From: Cupriavidus sp. P-10
GTDB lineage: Bacteria; Pseudomonadota; Gammaproteobacteria; Burkholderiales; Burkholderiaceae
NCBI RefSeq assembly: GCF_003402535.2
Contig: NZ_AP025170.1
Span: 3,348,001-3,412,000 of the forward strand
DNA length: 64,000 bases
Reading direction: 5' to 3'
Below the pieces are notes generated by a model. The model did no database searches. It had not been told where the DNA came from and saw only the letters and a list, made by a program, of their open reading frames with translations. Positions within the stretch are counted from its first letter, which is position 1; the number at the start of each line of letters is the position of its first letter. A program made the translations under genes and the position numbers. This document shows, piece after piece, positions 1 to 9,125 of this stretch.

Positions 1-1
1 G

Positions 2-652
2 GAGAACGTGAAGGTCGGCGATGTGGTGCTGGCCATCGGCAACCCGTTCGGCGTCGGCCAGACGGTGACGATGGGCATCGTGTCCGCGCTGGGGCGTAGC
101 CACCTGGGTATCAACACCTTCGAGAACTTCATCCAGACCGACGCGGCGATCAACCCGGGCAATTCAGGCGGGGCGCTGGTTGACGCACAGGGCAACCTGC
201 TGGGCATCAATACAGCGATCTACTCGCGTTCGGGCGGCTCGCTCGGGATTGGCTTTGCGATCCCGGTTTCCACGGCCAAGCAAGTGATGGAGTCGATCAT
301 TTCCACTGGCAGCGTCACACGCGGCTGGATCGGCGTCGAGCCGCAGGATATGACGCCGGAGATTGCCGAGTCCTTCGGGCTGGATGCGAAGGAAGGGGCA
401 CTGATCGCCGCGGTGGTCCAGGGCGGTCCGGCGGACAAAGCGGGAGTAAAGCCGGGGGATGTGCTGACGAAGGTGGATGGCCTTTCAATCACTGACACGA
501 CGGCCCTTCTCAATGCCATTGCACAGCTCAAGCCTGGCGTGGACATCAAGATGACCGTGATCCGCCGGGGCAAGCCGACGGACCTGACGGTGACGATCGG
601 CAAGCGGCCACCGCCGCCGCGTCGCGCGTTGCCGTTTGATGAGGAAGAGTGA
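2..652 (+). CDS. HtrA/Deg-type serine protease, 3' part only
   Basis: This is the C-terminal part of a trypsin-like periplasmic serine protease of the HtrA (DegP/DegS) family, which degrades or senses misfolded envelope proteins. The reading frame is open through the left window edge, so the signal or anchor and the His and Asp of the catalytic triad lie outside. Visible are the end of the protease domain with the nucleophile motif GNSGG (Ser codon at 164-166) and then a single PDZ domain of about 100 residues with the GWIGVE and [11 protein letters not shown] segments. The protein ends in a short Pro/Arg-rich and acidic tail. One PDZ domain favours a DegS- or DegQ-like form over the two-PDZ DegP, but this is inference from a partial sequence. 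A terminator follows the stop. Confidence 0.93.
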   Translation, partial: ENVKVGDVVLAIGNPFGVGQTVTMGIVSALGRSHLGINTFENFIQTDAAINPGNSGGALVDAQGNLLGINTAIYSRSGGSLGIGFAIPVSTAKQVMESIISTGSVTRGWIGVEPQDMTPEIAESFGLDAKEGALIAAVVQGGPADKAGVKPGDVLTKVDGLSITDTTALLNAIAQLKPGVDIKMTVIRRGKPTDLTVTIGKRPPPPRRALPFDEEE

Positions 653-681
653 GGCTGGTCCCATTACAACCAGAGAACCAG

Positions 682-710
682 AAACCCGCCAGACCATGGC
701 GGGTTTTTTT
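682..710 (+). terminator. intrinsic terminator of the HtrA gene
   Basis: The stem aaacccgcc pairs with ggcgggttt around a short loop and is followed by a run of T. It lies 30 bases after the protease stop codon. Confidence 0.85.
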
Positions 711-992
711 GTGCCCTGCCCGCGGCAAGTCCGGTCGGCTCGGCGTGCATGACGGATAGCGACAACCCGGCTCGGGTAGAAAGAACCGCGCAACCGCGCG
801 GGCAACGCTCAAAGGGTGCGCGGCACGCCAGACACCGGCCTGCCGGCGCCGAGGGCGCAAGCCAAGAGCCTTCGTCCGCGCGTTGCGAGCCCCAAAAGCC
901 TAGTCAACGCGCACACGATCGAGTGCCCTCAACGCCGCCACACAGCGTTGCGGCTAAACCGTCAATGTCGAGCCAGAATGCACAGCTTTAGA

Positions 993-1030
993 AAAGACAA
1001 AAGGCCGGCATCCGTAAGGATGCCGGCCTT
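993..1030 (-). terminator. intrinsic terminator of the porin gene
   Basis: A 13-base-pair inverted repeat (aaggccggcatcc with its complement) around a four-base loop is followed, on the minus strand, by a T-rich stretch. It lies 40 bases beyond the porin stop, which fits a strongly expressed gene. Confidence 0.85.
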
Positions 1031-1069
1031 CTGCAAGCCAATCTCAAGCGGGCTTACGCCCGCAACAGA

Positions 1070-2170
1070 TTAGAACTTGTGGCGCAGACCAACCACAGCA
1101 CCGAACTGATCCTTGTTCGGCTGAACGTTGGTGGTCGTGGCGGTGTTGAAGCCGTTCACGCCCAGGGCCGAGCCCTTGTCGTTCAGAGCGTACGACAGCG
1201 AGGTGTACACGTCGGTACGCTTCGACAGCGCGTAGTCGGCCGTGATCACGAACTGCCACGGATCTGCGTCGCTCTTGCGGAAGTCCTGGTAGTAAGCAGC
1301 GCCCGACAGCGAGAACGCCGGGGTCAGTTGGTAGCCCAGACCCAGCCAGTACAGGTTCGAAGCCGTAGCCGTGGTGACAACACCGTTGTCGACCGTCGTG
1401 CCGCCCGTCAGAGGAGCGCCATCGAAGGCCTTGGCCCAGCGATAGCCAGCGTAGACCTTGGCCGGACCGAAGGCGTAGTTGGCGCCAACGGTAGCACGGC
1501 GGGTCTTCTGGCCGCTTTGGTCAACACCAGTGGCCGACACGGTGCCGTGGATTTCGTCGTAGGCAGCACCAACCGAGAACGGGCCGGCTGCGTAGTTCAG
1601 CAGCGCGCCGTACTGTTGGCCGCGGCGGAACGCGCCAGCGGTTTCTTGGCCGTTGTTGTTGAAGCTGTAGAAGGCCGATGCGGTCAGGCCACCGAAGGTA
1701 CCGACGTACTTGACGGTGTTGTCAGCACGCGAAGCAAACTGGGCGTCTTGCGCCAGGATGCCGTAGCGCGACGAGATGGCCATCGGGTCATAAATCAGAC
1801 CGAAGTCATAGAACGAGGTCTGTTGACGGCCCAGCAGCAGCGAGCCGAACTGGCTTTGCAGACCGACGTAGGCTTGACGACCGAACAGACGACCGCCTTG
1901 TGCCGAGGTGCCGTTGTCGAGGTCGAAGCCGCTTTCCAGGACGAACACGCCCTTCAGACCGCCGCCCAGGTCTTCGACGCCACGCAGGCCCCAGCGCGAA
2001 CCGGACTGGTTGCCCGACGCCATACGGAACAGGTCGTCGCCAGCGGCGTTAGCATTGGTGTTGTACTCGAGGCCGACGTCAGCCACGCCGTACAGGGTCA
2101 CGCTCGATTGGGCATACGCGCCACCAGCGGCCAGAGCGGCGACGGCAGCAGCAAACAGTTTCATCTTCAT
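1070..2170 (-). CDS. Gram-negative trimeric porin (Burkholderia type)
   Basis: This 366-residue outer-membrane porin would form a 16-strand beta barrel for diffusion of small hydrophilic solutes. Residues 1-20 form a classical signal peptide ending AYA before Gln21. The mature start, SSVTLYGVADVG, is the usual opening strand of beta-proteobacterial general porins. Alternating amphipathic strands run to the end, and the last residue is Phe, the Bam recognition signal. The start has a good purine-rich site (aaggaaag) upstream. The gene stands alone between its own terminator and a 240-base regulatory region. Substrate specificity cannot be read from the sequence. Confidence 0.93.
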   Translation of the reverse strand: MKMKLFAAAVAALAAGGAYAQSSVTLYGVADVGLEYNTNANAAGDDLFRMASGNQSGSRWGLRGVEDLGGGLKGVFVLESGFDLDNGTSAQGGRLFGRQAYVGLQSQFGSLLLGRQQTSFYDFGLIYDPMAISSRYGILAQDAQFASRADNTVKYVGTFGGLTASAFYSFNNNGQETAGAFRRGQQYGALLNYAAGPFSVGAAYDEIHGTVSATGVDQSGQKTRRATVGANYAFGPAKVYAGYRWAKAFDGAPLTGGTTVDNGVVTTATASNLYWLGLGYQLTPAFSLSGAAYYQDFRKSDADPWQFVITADYALSKRTDVYTSLSYALNDKGSALGVNGFNTATTTNVQPNKDQFGAVVGLRHKF

Positions 2171-2249
2171 ATCGACACTTTCCTTGTCAACTGATTGGGA
2201 AATCTTGGTTGCCCAAGTGCTTGGGCGACGTATTTACATTCACGTCTGC

Positions 2250-2265
2250 TGCGTATTATGTGCCA
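2250..2265 (-). promoter_or_regulatory. candidate sigma-54 promoter of the porin gene
   Basis: The minus strand reads TGGCACATAATACGCA. It keeps the invariant GG and GC dinucleotides with exactly ten bases between them, and the full TGGCAC half. The TTGC half is imperfect (ACGC). The start point would fall about 70 bases before the porin ATG. No activator site was identified, so this is a candidate only. Confidence 0.35.
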
Positions 2266-2348
2266 GCCCCCCCGGCCCTCAGAAGGCTTTTTCGGCGTAA
2301 ACCTCGCTTAGCGGCGGTTTTTGTTGTGATCGAACAACACGATCGGAC

Positions 2349-2380
2349 AAAAAAATCCCCGTTTTGGTGCAAAAACGGGG
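2349..2380 (-). terminator. intrinsic terminator after tatC
   Basis: The inverted repeat ccccgtttt/aaaacgggg has a short loop and is followed on the minus strand by seven T residues. It closes the long minus-strand block that ends with tatC. Confidence 0.85.
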
Positions 2381-2411
2381 CCGGTGGCTCGCGCTACCTA
2401 CCTCAGCGGTA

Positions 2412-3212
2412 TTAGTCCGGCTGCGTTTCCCCTGAAGCCTCGGCCTGCGCGGCAGGAGGACGGCCGACGAAGCGGGCCATCAGCAGCCCGAGTTCATAGA
2501 GCAGCACCAGTGGCACGGCCAGAAGAAGCTGTGACAGCACGTCCGGCGGCGTCACGATGGCGGCAATGATGAACGCCCCGACGATCACATAGGGACGGAT
2601 CTGCTTCAGTTTTTCCAGCTCGACCACGCCGAACCGGACCAGCACGATCACCACCACCGGCACCTCGAAAGTGATGCCGAAGGCCAGGAAGGTTGTCATG
2701 GCGAAGCTGAGGTACTTGTCGATATCCGTCGACATGTCCGCACCCAGCGGCGCGTTGTAGTGCGCCATAAAGTGGAACACGGTCGGGAATACCAGGAAGT
2801 AGGCAAACGCGACGCCGCACAGGAAAAGGATGTAGCTGCTCGATACCAACGGCAGGATCAGGCGCTTCTCATGCTGGTACAGCCCGGGCGCGACGAACTG
2901 CCAGACCTGGTAGAGCACCCACGGTAGCGCGATCAGGAAGGCCACCAGCAGCGTGACCTTCATCGGCACGAAGAACGAGCCGGTGACGTCGGTCACGATC
3001 ATCTTGCCGCCCTTGGGCAGCGACTCCATCAGCGGCGCCGCGAACAGGTTGAAGATGACCGGCGCCCAGTACACCAGGCAGACAAAGACCAGGATGATCC
3101 CGGCCACCGCCTTGACCAGGCGCTGGCGCAGCTCGATCAGGTGGGAAATAAAGGTTTCCTGCTGCGACTCGTCTTGCGGGTCTTGGGGATCTGGGGACCG
3201 GGTGTCGCTCAT
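2412..3212 (-). CDS. tatC: Sec-independent protein translocase TatC
   Basis: TatC is the polytopic core of the twin-arginine translocase in the inner membrane. With TatB it binds the twin-arginine signal peptide of folded substrates. The 266-residue protein has the expected six membrane segments after a polar N-terminus, the FISHLIELRQRL cytoplasmic N-terminal motif and the conserved segment FGITFEVP. The C-terminal tail (PPAAQAEASGETQPD) is polar and variable. It is the last gene of tatABC, with 133 bases between it and tatB, and is followed by a terminator. MsrP, encoded near 45 kb, is a likely client. Confidence 0.97.
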   Translation of the reverse strand: MSDTRSPDPQDPQDESQQETFISHLIELRQRLVKAVAGIILVFVCLVYWAPVIFNLFAAPLMESLPKGGKMIVTDVTGSFFVPMKVTLLVAFLIALPWVLYQVWQFVAPGLYQHEKRLILPLVSSSYILFLCGVAFAYFLVFPTVFHFMAHYNAPLGADMSTDIDKYLSFAMTTFLAFGITFEVPVVVIVLVRFGVVELEKLKQIRPYVIVGAFIIAAIVTPPDVLSQLLLAVPLVLLYELGLLMARFVGRPPAAQAEASGETQPD

Positions 3213-3345
3213 GGCGTGAACCGCTCAGCCGCGCAGGCTGGCAAGTTGGGATCGATGTGCCGCTCGGCGCGGCGCGGTTGGGCGGGCATGGCGACGGCAG
3301 CGGCGGCCCTGGCATGGGCCGGCAACCAGTCGCCGCGCAACGTGA

Positions 3346-3855
3346 TCACTCGAAGAAGGAACGGGACGGCCGGCTGGCCGGGCGGTGGCGCTTCACGCGC
3401 GCGGCGCCCGACTGCGCCCAGACCCGGACGTTGTGCTGGCGCTTGAACCACAACGGCCGCGCGCCCTGCTTCACGCGCCAGCTCTTGCGGCCATTGTGCG
3501 CCTTGTGCGCCGCGTCCCAGCTGGGCACGAAGCTGTCGCCGCCGGCGCTGACACCTTCGGTGCTCGCCCCGGCGCCGCCGAGGGCTTCGTTCAGCGCCTG
3601 GGACTGCTCGCTGACTTCCTTGTGGATGGTGCGCTCGACGTCGCGCGCCGCGTCCTCGAATTCAGTGCGCATCTTGCGCAATTCTTCCAACTCGACTTCG
3701 CGGCTGACCTCGGCCTTGACGTCATTGATATAGCGTTGCGCCCGGCCCACCAGGGCGCCCACGGTACGGGCGACCTTGGGCAGCCGCTCGGGACCGATCA
3801 CGATCAGTGCCACGGCACCGATCAGCGCCAGCTTGGAAATGCCGAGATCAATCAT
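3346..3855 (-). CDS. tatB: Sec-independent protein translocase TatB
   Basis: TatB partners TatC in the twin-arginine signal receptor complex. The 169-residue protein starts with a short periplasmic end and one membrane helix (about residues 6-22), then the GPERLP hinge typical of TatB, and a long amphipathic, charged helix rich in Glu and Arg to about residue 90. The distal third is Ala-, Lys- and Arg-rich low complexity, as is usual for TatB. It lies between tatA (84-base gap) and tatC, in the standard ABC order. Confidence 0.95.
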   Translation of the reverse strand: MIDLGISKLALIGAVALIVIGPERLPKVARTVGALVGRAQRYINDVKAEVSREVELEELRKMRTEFEDAARDVERTIHKEVSEQSQALNEALGGAGASTEGVSAGGDSFVPSWDAAHKAHNGRKSWRVKQGARPLWFKRQHNVRVWAQSGAARVKRHRPASRPSRSFFE

Positions 3856-3939
3856 GCGGACATCATGCGGAAGACAGCGGAGACGCGGGGCTGCGCGCAG
3901 GCAGCCACGATCAAGGGAAGAGGATGGCGCACCGTTGGC

Positions 3940-4173
3940 TTACTGCTGCTGACGGGACTTTTCCTTGGCTTCGACGTCGATGGTGGTGGAATCGCGCAGT
4001 TCCTTGGATTGGGCAGCCTGGGCCGACTTGTCTTCGCCGTCCTTCATGCCATCCTTGAAACCCTTGACCGCGCCGCCCAGATCCTGGCCCATATTGCGCA
4101 GCTTCTTGGTGCCGAATACAAGCATGACGATCACCAGCACGATCAGCCAATGCCAAATGCTAAACGAACCCAT
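3940..4173 (-). CDS. tatA: Sec-independent protein translocase TatA
   Basis: TatA polymerises to form or open the translocation path for folded proteins. The 77-residue product has an N-terminal membrane helix ([15 protein letters not shown]), the [10 protein letters not shown] hinge with the key Phe-Gly, an amphipathic helix ([13 protein letters not shown]) and a short acidic/basic tail. This length and layout are those of TatA rather than TatB. The gene opens tatABC downstream of the HIT gene on the same strand. Confidence 0.95.
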   Translation of the reverse strand: MGSFSIWHWLIVLVIVMLVFGTKKLRNMGQDLGGAVKGFKDGMKDGEDKSAQAAQSKELRDSTTIDVEAKEKSRQQQ

Positions 4174-4321
4174 CTCTTGCTCCTGATGAAGCCTCGGGCG
4201 CAGTCATAGTTGCCCGGACCCGTTGTTCCGTCCCGTTATTGCCGCGCCGGGCGACGGTTGCCGGCGCAGCATCTGCCCTGGGCGTTGCCGCCGCGGGCGC
4301 TCCCATGCCAAGGCTGCCCGT

Positions 4322-4678
4322 TCAGGGCAGCGGTCCCTTCCACTCGTGGCGCGGCCCACCCAGCACATGGAGGTGCAGATGGTGGATCTCCTGGCCGCCG
4401 TCCGGTCCGGTATTGATGACCGTCCGGAAACCGTTGGCACAGCCTGCCGCGCGCGCCAGTTCAGGCACCTTCAGCATCATTCTAGCAAGCACCTCCCCTT
4501 CGCCGGCGCCGCAATCGGCCAGCGAGTCGACATGCGACTTGGGGATGACCAGCAAGTGTACCGGGGCCTTGGGATGGATATCGTGGAAGGCCACCATGTC
4601 GTCGTCCTCATACACCTTGCGCGACGGTACCTGGCCAGCCACGATCTTGCAGAAGATGCAATTATCCTGAACGTTCAT
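4322..4678 (-). CDS. HIT-family nucleotide hydrolase (HinT-like)
   Basis: A small histidine-triad protein of the HinT branch, a purine nucleoside phosphoramidase of uncertain physiological role. The chosen start gives 118 residues (MNVQDNCIFCKIVAG), which matches the family. An upstream in-frame ATG would add 16 residues of no family character. The triad reads HHLHLHVLGG near residue 100, and the N-terminal CIFC motif is typical of HinT-type proteins. It sits between the small membrane protein gene and tatA, as in related genomes. Confidence 0.93.
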   Translation of the reverse strand: MNVQDNCIFCKIVAGQVPSRKVYEDDDMVAFHDIHPKAPVHLLVIPKSHVDSLADCGAGEGEVLARMMLKVPELARAAGCANGFRTVINTGPDGGQEIHHLHLHVLGGPRHEWKGPLP

Positions 4679-4732
4679 GAAATTTTCATTGCGACGAACC
4701 CTGCACCCCGAAGGTACAGGATCCACCCGGCA

Positions 4733-5122
4733 TCAGAACTGGAGATCCGGGTACATCGGCTTGCTGTCGTTGAGGTACAGCCAGCCCTTGACGATACGAT
4801 ACAGCATCCACAGGGAGAGCACGGCCCAGACCGCAAACGCCAACGGCATCAGCACCACCGTGGCGAACAGCACGCCACCGAGCACCGCCCACACCACCGA
4901 CCACCAGAACGAGCGGATCTGCCATGCGAAGTGGGATGCATAAAGCGAACCGCGCGCATCGTCGCGCTTGACGTAGTCGATGACGATGGCGATCAGCGCG
5001 GTAATGCCGCCGGTGAGCCAGAAGATCGCGTACAGCGCGTACAGGATATGCAGCAGCTTGCGCAGGCTGCCCTGCTGTTCGCCGCTGGGACCGGTAATCT
5101 GCGCGGTGTAGTCGTTCGCCAT
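4733..5122 (-). CDS. small integral membrane protein, DUF4870-like
   Basis: A 129-residue protein with about three hydrophobic segments (LLHILYALYAIFWLTGG; a Trp-rich WWSVVWAVLGGVLF; VLSLWMLYRIVKGWLYL) and a conserved end, KPMYPDLQF. The architecture resembles the DUF4870/YccF-type small membrane proteins of unknown function. It lies after hisE on the same strand, and this position inside the his-tat block seems conserved among relatives, but nothing in the sequence ties it to histidine synthesis. Confidence 0.75.
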   Translation of the reverse strand: MANDYTAQITGPSGEQQGSLRKLLHILYALYAIFWLTGGITALIAIVIDYVKRDDARGSLYASHFAWQIRSFWWSVVWAVLGGVLFATVVLMPLAFAVWAVLSLWMLYRIVKGWLYLNDSKPMYPDLQF

Positions 5123-5194
5123 GGTTGCCCTTGTTCTGCGATGGCCTGCCTCGCGGCAGGCGGGAGACTGGCCAGCACAGCACTGGTCAGCCGG

Positions 5195-5572
5195 TCAGCC
5201 CTCTTCCTTGCGCCGGGCCTTTTCTTCCAGGCCGGAGAGACCTTCGCGCCGTGCCAGTTCGTTGACGACATCGTCGGGGCCCAACCCGAAGTTTGCCAGC
5301 AACACCAGGGTGTGGAACCACAGGTCCGCCACTTCATAGACCAGCTTCCCGGCCTCGCTGCCGCTCTGGCCTGCGGCGCGCGCATCCTTGGCCGCCATCA
5401 CGGTCTCGGTGGCTTCCTCGCCGATCTTCTTCAGGATGGCGTCGTCGCCCTTGCTGTAGAGCTTGGCAACATAGGATTTGGCGGGGTCGCCGCCATTGGC
5501 GGGCTTGCGCGATTCGAGCACTTCGGCCACGCGCGCCAGCACGTCGGTGCTGGTCAGTCGGGAGTCGCTCAT
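5195..5572 (-). CDS. hisE: phosphoribosyl-ATP pyrophosphatase HisE
   Basis: HisE removes pyrophosphate from phosphoribosyl-ATP, the second step of histidine synthesis. The 125-residue protein is an all-alpha MazG-like pyrophosphohydrolase with the characteristic segments [15 protein letters not shown] and [16 protein letters not shown], in which the acidic residues bind magnesium. Its ATG overlaps the hisI stop by four bases (ATGA), so the two are translationally coupled. They are separate proteins here, not the HisIE fusion of enterobacteria. Confidence 0.96.
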   Translation of the reverse strand: MSDSRLTSTDVLARVAEVLESRKPANGGDPAKSYVAKLYSKGDDAILKKIGEEATETVMAAKDARAAGQSGSEAGKLVYEVADLWFHTLVLLANFGLGPDDVVNELARREGLSGLEEKARRKEEG

Positions 5573-5973
5573 GGCTTGGCGTAGATCTGGGCAGGGTCCT
5601 TCAACACAGGCTCGACGGTATGCCAGTCGCCGGCTTCCGCATCGCCCTCGAATTTCTGGAAGAAGCAGGAATGGCGCCCGGTATGGCAGGCGATGCTGTC
5701 GACCTGCGTGACCTTGAGCAGCACCACGTCCTCGTCGCAGTCCAGGCGGATCTCATGCACCTTCTGCACGTGGCCGGATTCTTCGCCCTTGTGCCACAGG
5801 CGCTTGCGCGAACGCGACCAGAACACGGCCTCGCCGAGTTCCACCGTGCGCTGCAGCGCGTCGCGGTTCATGAACGCGAACATCAGCACGTCGTTCGAAC
5901 CCATTTCCTGCACGATCACCGGCACCAGGCCGTTATCGTCCCACTTGACCTTGTTGAGCCACTTCTTTGCCAT
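5569..5973 (-). CDS. hisI: phosphoribosyl-AMP cyclohydrolase HisI
   Basis: HisI opens the adenine ring of phosphoribosyl-AMP, the third step of histidine synthesis, with zinc and magnesium. The 134-residue protein carries the family signatures [18 protein letters not shown] and DCDED, with the zinc cysteines in the first Cys of the latter and in CHTGRHSC. The start [13 protein letters not shown] follows hisF by two bases. An upstream frame is open but belongs to hisF in another phase. Confidence 0.96.
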   Translation of the reverse strand: MAKKWLNKVKWDDNGLVPVIVQEMGSNDVLMFAFMNRDALQRTVELGEAVFWSRSRKRLWHKGEESGHVQKVHEIRLDCDEDVVLLKVTQVDSIACHTGRHSCFFQKFEGDAEAGDWHTVEPVLKDPAQIYAKP

Positions 5974-5975
5974 GA

Positions 5976-6746
5976 TCAGATCCGCACGGGAATGCCCTCG
6001 CGGGCCATGAATGCCTTGGCTTCGCCCACGGTATGCTGGCCGTAGTGGAAGATGCTGGCGGCCAGCACCGCGTCGGCGCGGCCCTTGGTGATGCCGTCGG
6101 CGAGGTCCTGCAGCCCGCCGACGCCGCCCGAGGCGATCACCGGCACCGGCACCGCGTCGCTGACGGCGCGGGTCAGTTCCAGGTCGAAGCCGCTCTTGGT
6201 GCCATCGCGGTCCATGCTGGTCAGCAGGATCTCGCCGGCGCCGCGTGCGGCCATCTCCCGGGCCCACTCGACCGCGTCCAGGCCGGTCGCCTTGCGCCCG
6301 CCGTGGGTGAAGACTTCCCAGCGCGACGGCTCGCCCGGCGCCGAGCTGCGCTTGGCGTCGATCGCCACCACGATGCACTGCGAACCATATTTGGCCGTGG
6401 CGTCGGATACCAGCTGCGGATTGGCGATGGCCGACGAATTGACGCTGATCTTGTCCGCGCCGGCATTGAGCAGGCGTCGCACGTCTTCGACCGTGCGCAC
6501 ACCGCCGCCGACTGTCAGCGGAATAAAGACCTGCGACGCCACTTCCTCGATGATGTGCAGCATCAGGTCGCGCCCGTCGCTGGTGGCCGTGATGTCGAGG
6601 AATGTGATCTCGTCGGCGCCCTGCTCGTCATAGCGGCGCGCGATTTCCACGGGATCGCCCGCATCGCGCAGTTCGACGAAATTGACGCCCTTGACCACCC
6701 GCCCGTTGGTGACGTCCAGGCAGGGGATGATACGTTTGGCTAGCAT
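5976..6746 (-). CDS. hisF: imidazole glycerol phosphate synthase cyclase subunit HisF
   Basis: HisF is the cyclase half of IGP synthase. It takes ammonia from HisH and converts PRFAR to IGP and AICAR. The 256-residue TIM barrel starts [12 protein letters not shown], with the catalytic Asp in CLDV and the second catalytic Asp in [10 protein letters not shown]. Two phosphate-binding Gly-rich loops (VGGGVRT, ASGGVGG) are intact. The start was placed at this Met because the residues upstream do not resemble the family. It lies downstream of hisA with an 81-base gap. Confidence 0.96.
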   Translation of the reverse strand: MLAKRIIPCLDVTNGRVVKGVNFVELRDAGDPVEIARRYDEQGADEITFLDITATSDGRDLMLHIIEEVASQVFIPLTVGGGVRTVEDVRRLLNAGADKISVNSSAIANPQLVSDATAKYGSQCIVVAIDAKRSSAPGEPSRWEVFTHGGRKATGLDAVEWAREMAARGAGEILLTSMDRDGTKSGFDLELTRAVSDAVPVPVIASGGVGGLQDLADGITKGRADAVLAASIFHYGQHTVGEAKAFMAREGIPVRI

Positions 6747-6827
6747 GAGAATCCTTGTCCGCCGCCGCGCCGGCAAGGCACCGGTGCGACAGCGGCTGCG
6801 CACGCGGCGCGTTGGCTTGCGTTAGGC

Positions 6828-7574
6828 TTACTGGCCGTCGCGCAGCTTGTCGGCACGGGCCTGCGCATCGGCAAAGTTGAGATCACCGGAGTAGATCGCG
6901 CGGCCGCAGATGACGCCTTCCACACCTTCGCCCTCGACCGCGCACAGGTTGTCGATATCCGCCAGGTTGGACAGGCCGCCGCTGGCGATCACCGGGATCG
7001 ACATCGATTTCGCCAGCTTGACGGTGGCATCGATATTGATCCCCTGCAGCATGCCGTCGCGGCCGATGTCGGTGTAGATGATGGCTTCGACACCGTAGTC
7101 TTCGTACTTGCGCGCCAGGTCCGCCACTTCATGGCCGGTCAGCTTGCTCCAGCCGTCGGTGGCGACCTTGCCATCCTTGGCATCGAGGCCGACGATGATG
7201 TGGCCGCCGAAGGCCGAGCAGGCGTCCTTCAGGAAGCCGGGGTTCTTCACCGCCGCGGTGCCGATGATGACGAACGACAAACCGTCGTCTAGCCAGCGTT
7301 CGATGGTGTTCAGGTCGCGGATGCCGCCCCCCAGTTGCACCGGGATCTCATCGCCGACTTCGGCGATGATGGCCTTGATGGCCGCCTCGTTGCGGGGCTT
7401 GCCCACGAACGCGCCGTTCAGGTCCACCAGGTGCAGGCGCCGAGCGCCCTGCTCCACCCAGTGGCGTGCCATGGCGGCGGGATCTTCGGAAAAGACGGTG
7501 GCCTGGTCCATGTCGCCTTGTTTGAGGCGTACACACTGACCGTCCTTCAGGTCGATGGCCGGAATGAGCAACAT
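6828..7574 (-). CDS. hisA: ProFAR isomerase HisA
   Basis: HisA performs the Amadori isomerisation of ProFAR to PRFAR, the fourth step of histidine synthesis. The 248-residue half-barrel-duplicated TIM barrel starts [17 protein letters not shown] with the first catalytic Asp, and has the second in YTDIGRDGM. The phosphate loops QLGGGIRD and ASGGLSN are present. It is separated from hisH upstream by 182 bases, the largest gap in the his cluster apart from none of equal size; that gap shows no terminator or clear promoter. Confidence 0.96.
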   Translation of the reverse strand: MLLIPAIDLKDGQCVRLKQGDMDQATVFSEDPAAMARHWVEQGARRLHLVDLNGAFVGKPRNEAAIKAIIAEVGDEIPVQLGGGIRDLNTIERWLDDGLSFVIIGTAAVKNPGFLKDACSAFGGHIIVGLDAKDGKVATDGWSKLTGHEVADLARKYEDYGVEAIIYTDIGRDGMLQGINIDATVKLAKSMSIPVIASGGLSNLADIDNLCAVEGEGVEGVICGRAIYSGDLNFADAQARADKLRDGQ

Positions 7575-7756
7575 ATGCGTGACGAGCGTGGTTGAGTAAG
7601 TGAGGTTGAGCGAGACCGGCGGAGCCGGTCAGGTCGGGGTCGATGTTCGATCGGAAACTGGTCGCTTTACGGGTTGCGTGAAGGGTCCGGTGACGGGTCT
7701 GTCTGGTTCTCGGTCGAACAATCGTCAAACAAGCGATTCGGGGTGTCCGGTGCGCC

Positions 7757-8410
7757 TTAGGGATTCCAGTGGACGAAGTTCCGGTACAGCTGCAGGCCCA
7801 GGGCCGCGCTCTTCTCGGGGTGGAACTGCGTCGCGAAAATATTATCGCGGGCTACCGCGCTGGTAAACACGACTCCATACTCCGTTTCACCGGCGATATG
7901 GGCCGGATCCTGCGCCTGCACATAGTAGCTGTGGACGAAATAGAACCAGCTGTCGTCCGGAATCCCGGCCCACAGCGGGTGCGGCTTCGCCTGGCGCACC
8001 CGGTTCCAACCCATCTGCGGCACCTTGAAACGCGAGCCGTCGGGCTGCGTCATGCCGTCCAGCGCAAAACGCACCACCTGGCCGGGCATCAGGCCCAGCG
8101 CCGGTGTGCGGTCCGCGCCAGCACGACTTTCGGTGCTGAACTCGAACAGCATCTGTTCGCCGACGCACACACCCAGCATCGGCTTGCTGCCGGCGGCCTC
8201 GACCACCGCTTCCTGCAGGCCCGAGGCGCCCAGTGCCGACATGCAGTCCGGCATCGCGCCCTGGCCGGGCAGCACCACGCGATCCGCGTTGCGGATGCCT
8301 TCGGGCGCATCCACCACCCGTACGTCCGCTTCCGGTGCCGCGGCACGCAGCGCCTGCGCCACCGAGCGCAGGTTGCCCATGCCGTAATCCACAATTGCTA
8401 TGGTAGTCAT
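7757..8410 (-). CDS. hisH: imidazole glycerol phosphate synthase glutaminase subunit HisH
   Basis: HisH hydrolyses glutamine and channels ammonia to HisF. The 217-residue class I amidotransferase has the nucleophile Cys in [10 protein letters not shown], an oxyanion strand, and the His-Glu pair in [11 protein letters not shown]. The start [16 protein letters not shown] is typical. The marC stop overlaps the hisH start region by four bases, indicating coupling to the preceding non-histidine gene. Confidence 0.96.
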   Translation of the reverse strand: MTTIAIVDYGMGNLRSVAQALRAAAPEADVRVVDAPEGIRNADRVVLPGQGAMPDCMSALGASGLQEAVVEAAGSKPMLGVCVGEQMLFEFSTESRAGADRTPALGLMPGQVVRFALDGMTQPDGSRFKVPQMGWNRVRQAKPHPLWAGIPDDSWFYFVHSYYVQAQDPAHIAGETEYGVVFTSAVARDNIFATQFHPEKSAALGLQLYRNFVHWNP

Positions 8411-9030
8411 GATTTCAAAACAGGCAACAATGTCTTCAGCCCGTCAACAATGAATTCAACGGCCAGCGCCGACAGGATCAGCCCCATCAGGCGCGTGCCG
8501 ATATTGATGCCAGTGCGGCCGATCACCCGGGCGATCGGGTCGGCCGCGCGGAACACCAGGTACACCACCGAGCCCAGCAGCACGCCGATGCCCACCAGGA
8601 TCAGCAACTGGTACCAGTGCTGGGTCTTGCCGGCATAGACGATCACCGTGCTGATCGAGCCCGGCCCGGTCAGCAGCGGCAGCGCCAGCGGCACCACCGC
8701 GATGCTGGACTTTACCTCGGCCTCATCCTCTTCTTCCGGCGTAGCCTTGGTGCGGCTGGTCTGCGCGTTCAGCATGTTCATGGCCATCATGATCATGATG
8801 AGACCGCCACCCACCTGCAGCGAAGCCACCGAGATATTGAAGAACTCGATGATCTGCTGCCCCAGCAGCGCCGACACCGCCACCACGATCGCCACCGAGA
8901 TGGACGCGATCTTGATGGTACGCAGCTTTTCCGCTTCAGTCTGCTGGCTCGTCAGGCTGATGAAGAACGGGATCGCCCCGATCGGGTTGATCAGCGCCAG
9001 CAGCGAGATAAACGACTTGAGCGTATCCAT
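8407..9030 (-). CDS. MarC-family integral membrane protein
   Basis: A 207-residue membrane protein of the MarC/UPF0056 family, whose function is not established (the early link of E. coli MarC to multidrug resistance was not borne out). It has about six hydrophobic segments, the N-terminal motif [11 protein letters not shown] and the central [12 protein letters not shown]. An acidic cytoplasmic loop ([11 protein letters not shown]) joins the two halves. It lies between hisB (95-base gap) and hisH (four-base overlap), so it must be co-transcribed with histidine genes. Confidence 0.92.
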   Translation of the reverse strand: MDTLKSFISLLALINPIGAIPFFISLTSQQTEAEKLRTIKIASISVAIVVAVSALLGQQIIEFFNISVASLQVGGGLIMIMMAMNMLNAQTSRTKATPEEEDEAEVKSSIAVVPLALPLLTGPGSISTVIVYAGKTQHWYQLLILVGIGVLLGSVVYLVFRAADPIARVIGRTGINIGTRLMGLILSALAVEFIVDGLKTLLPVLKS

Positions 9031-9125
9031 CGGTTGCGGGTCGCCAGCATCGCTGGCCGGAATTCAGGCAGGAAAAAAGTGGGCGGGCGCCGCAACCAGC
9101 CGGCACGCCTACGGGTTCAGGAAGC

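Larger units (their letters stand above)
653..1069. other. intergenic region between HtrA gene and porin gene
   Basis: These 417 bases separate two convergent genes and hold the terminators of both (about 682-710 and 993-1030). The central part, 720-990, has no convincing gene, RNA gene or repeat that I can see. Open frames there lack ribosome-binding sites and recognisable products. Confidence 0.6.

Noticed and set aside
2171..2411. A short plus-strand frame across the porin-tatC gap
   Set aside because: It has no ribosome-binding site and no protein character. The region is explained by a terminator and the porin promoter.
7575..7756. Possible attenuator or internal promoter in the hisH-hisA gap
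   Set aside because: No His-rich leader peptide, terminator hairpin with U-tract or -10 box was found in these 182 bases.
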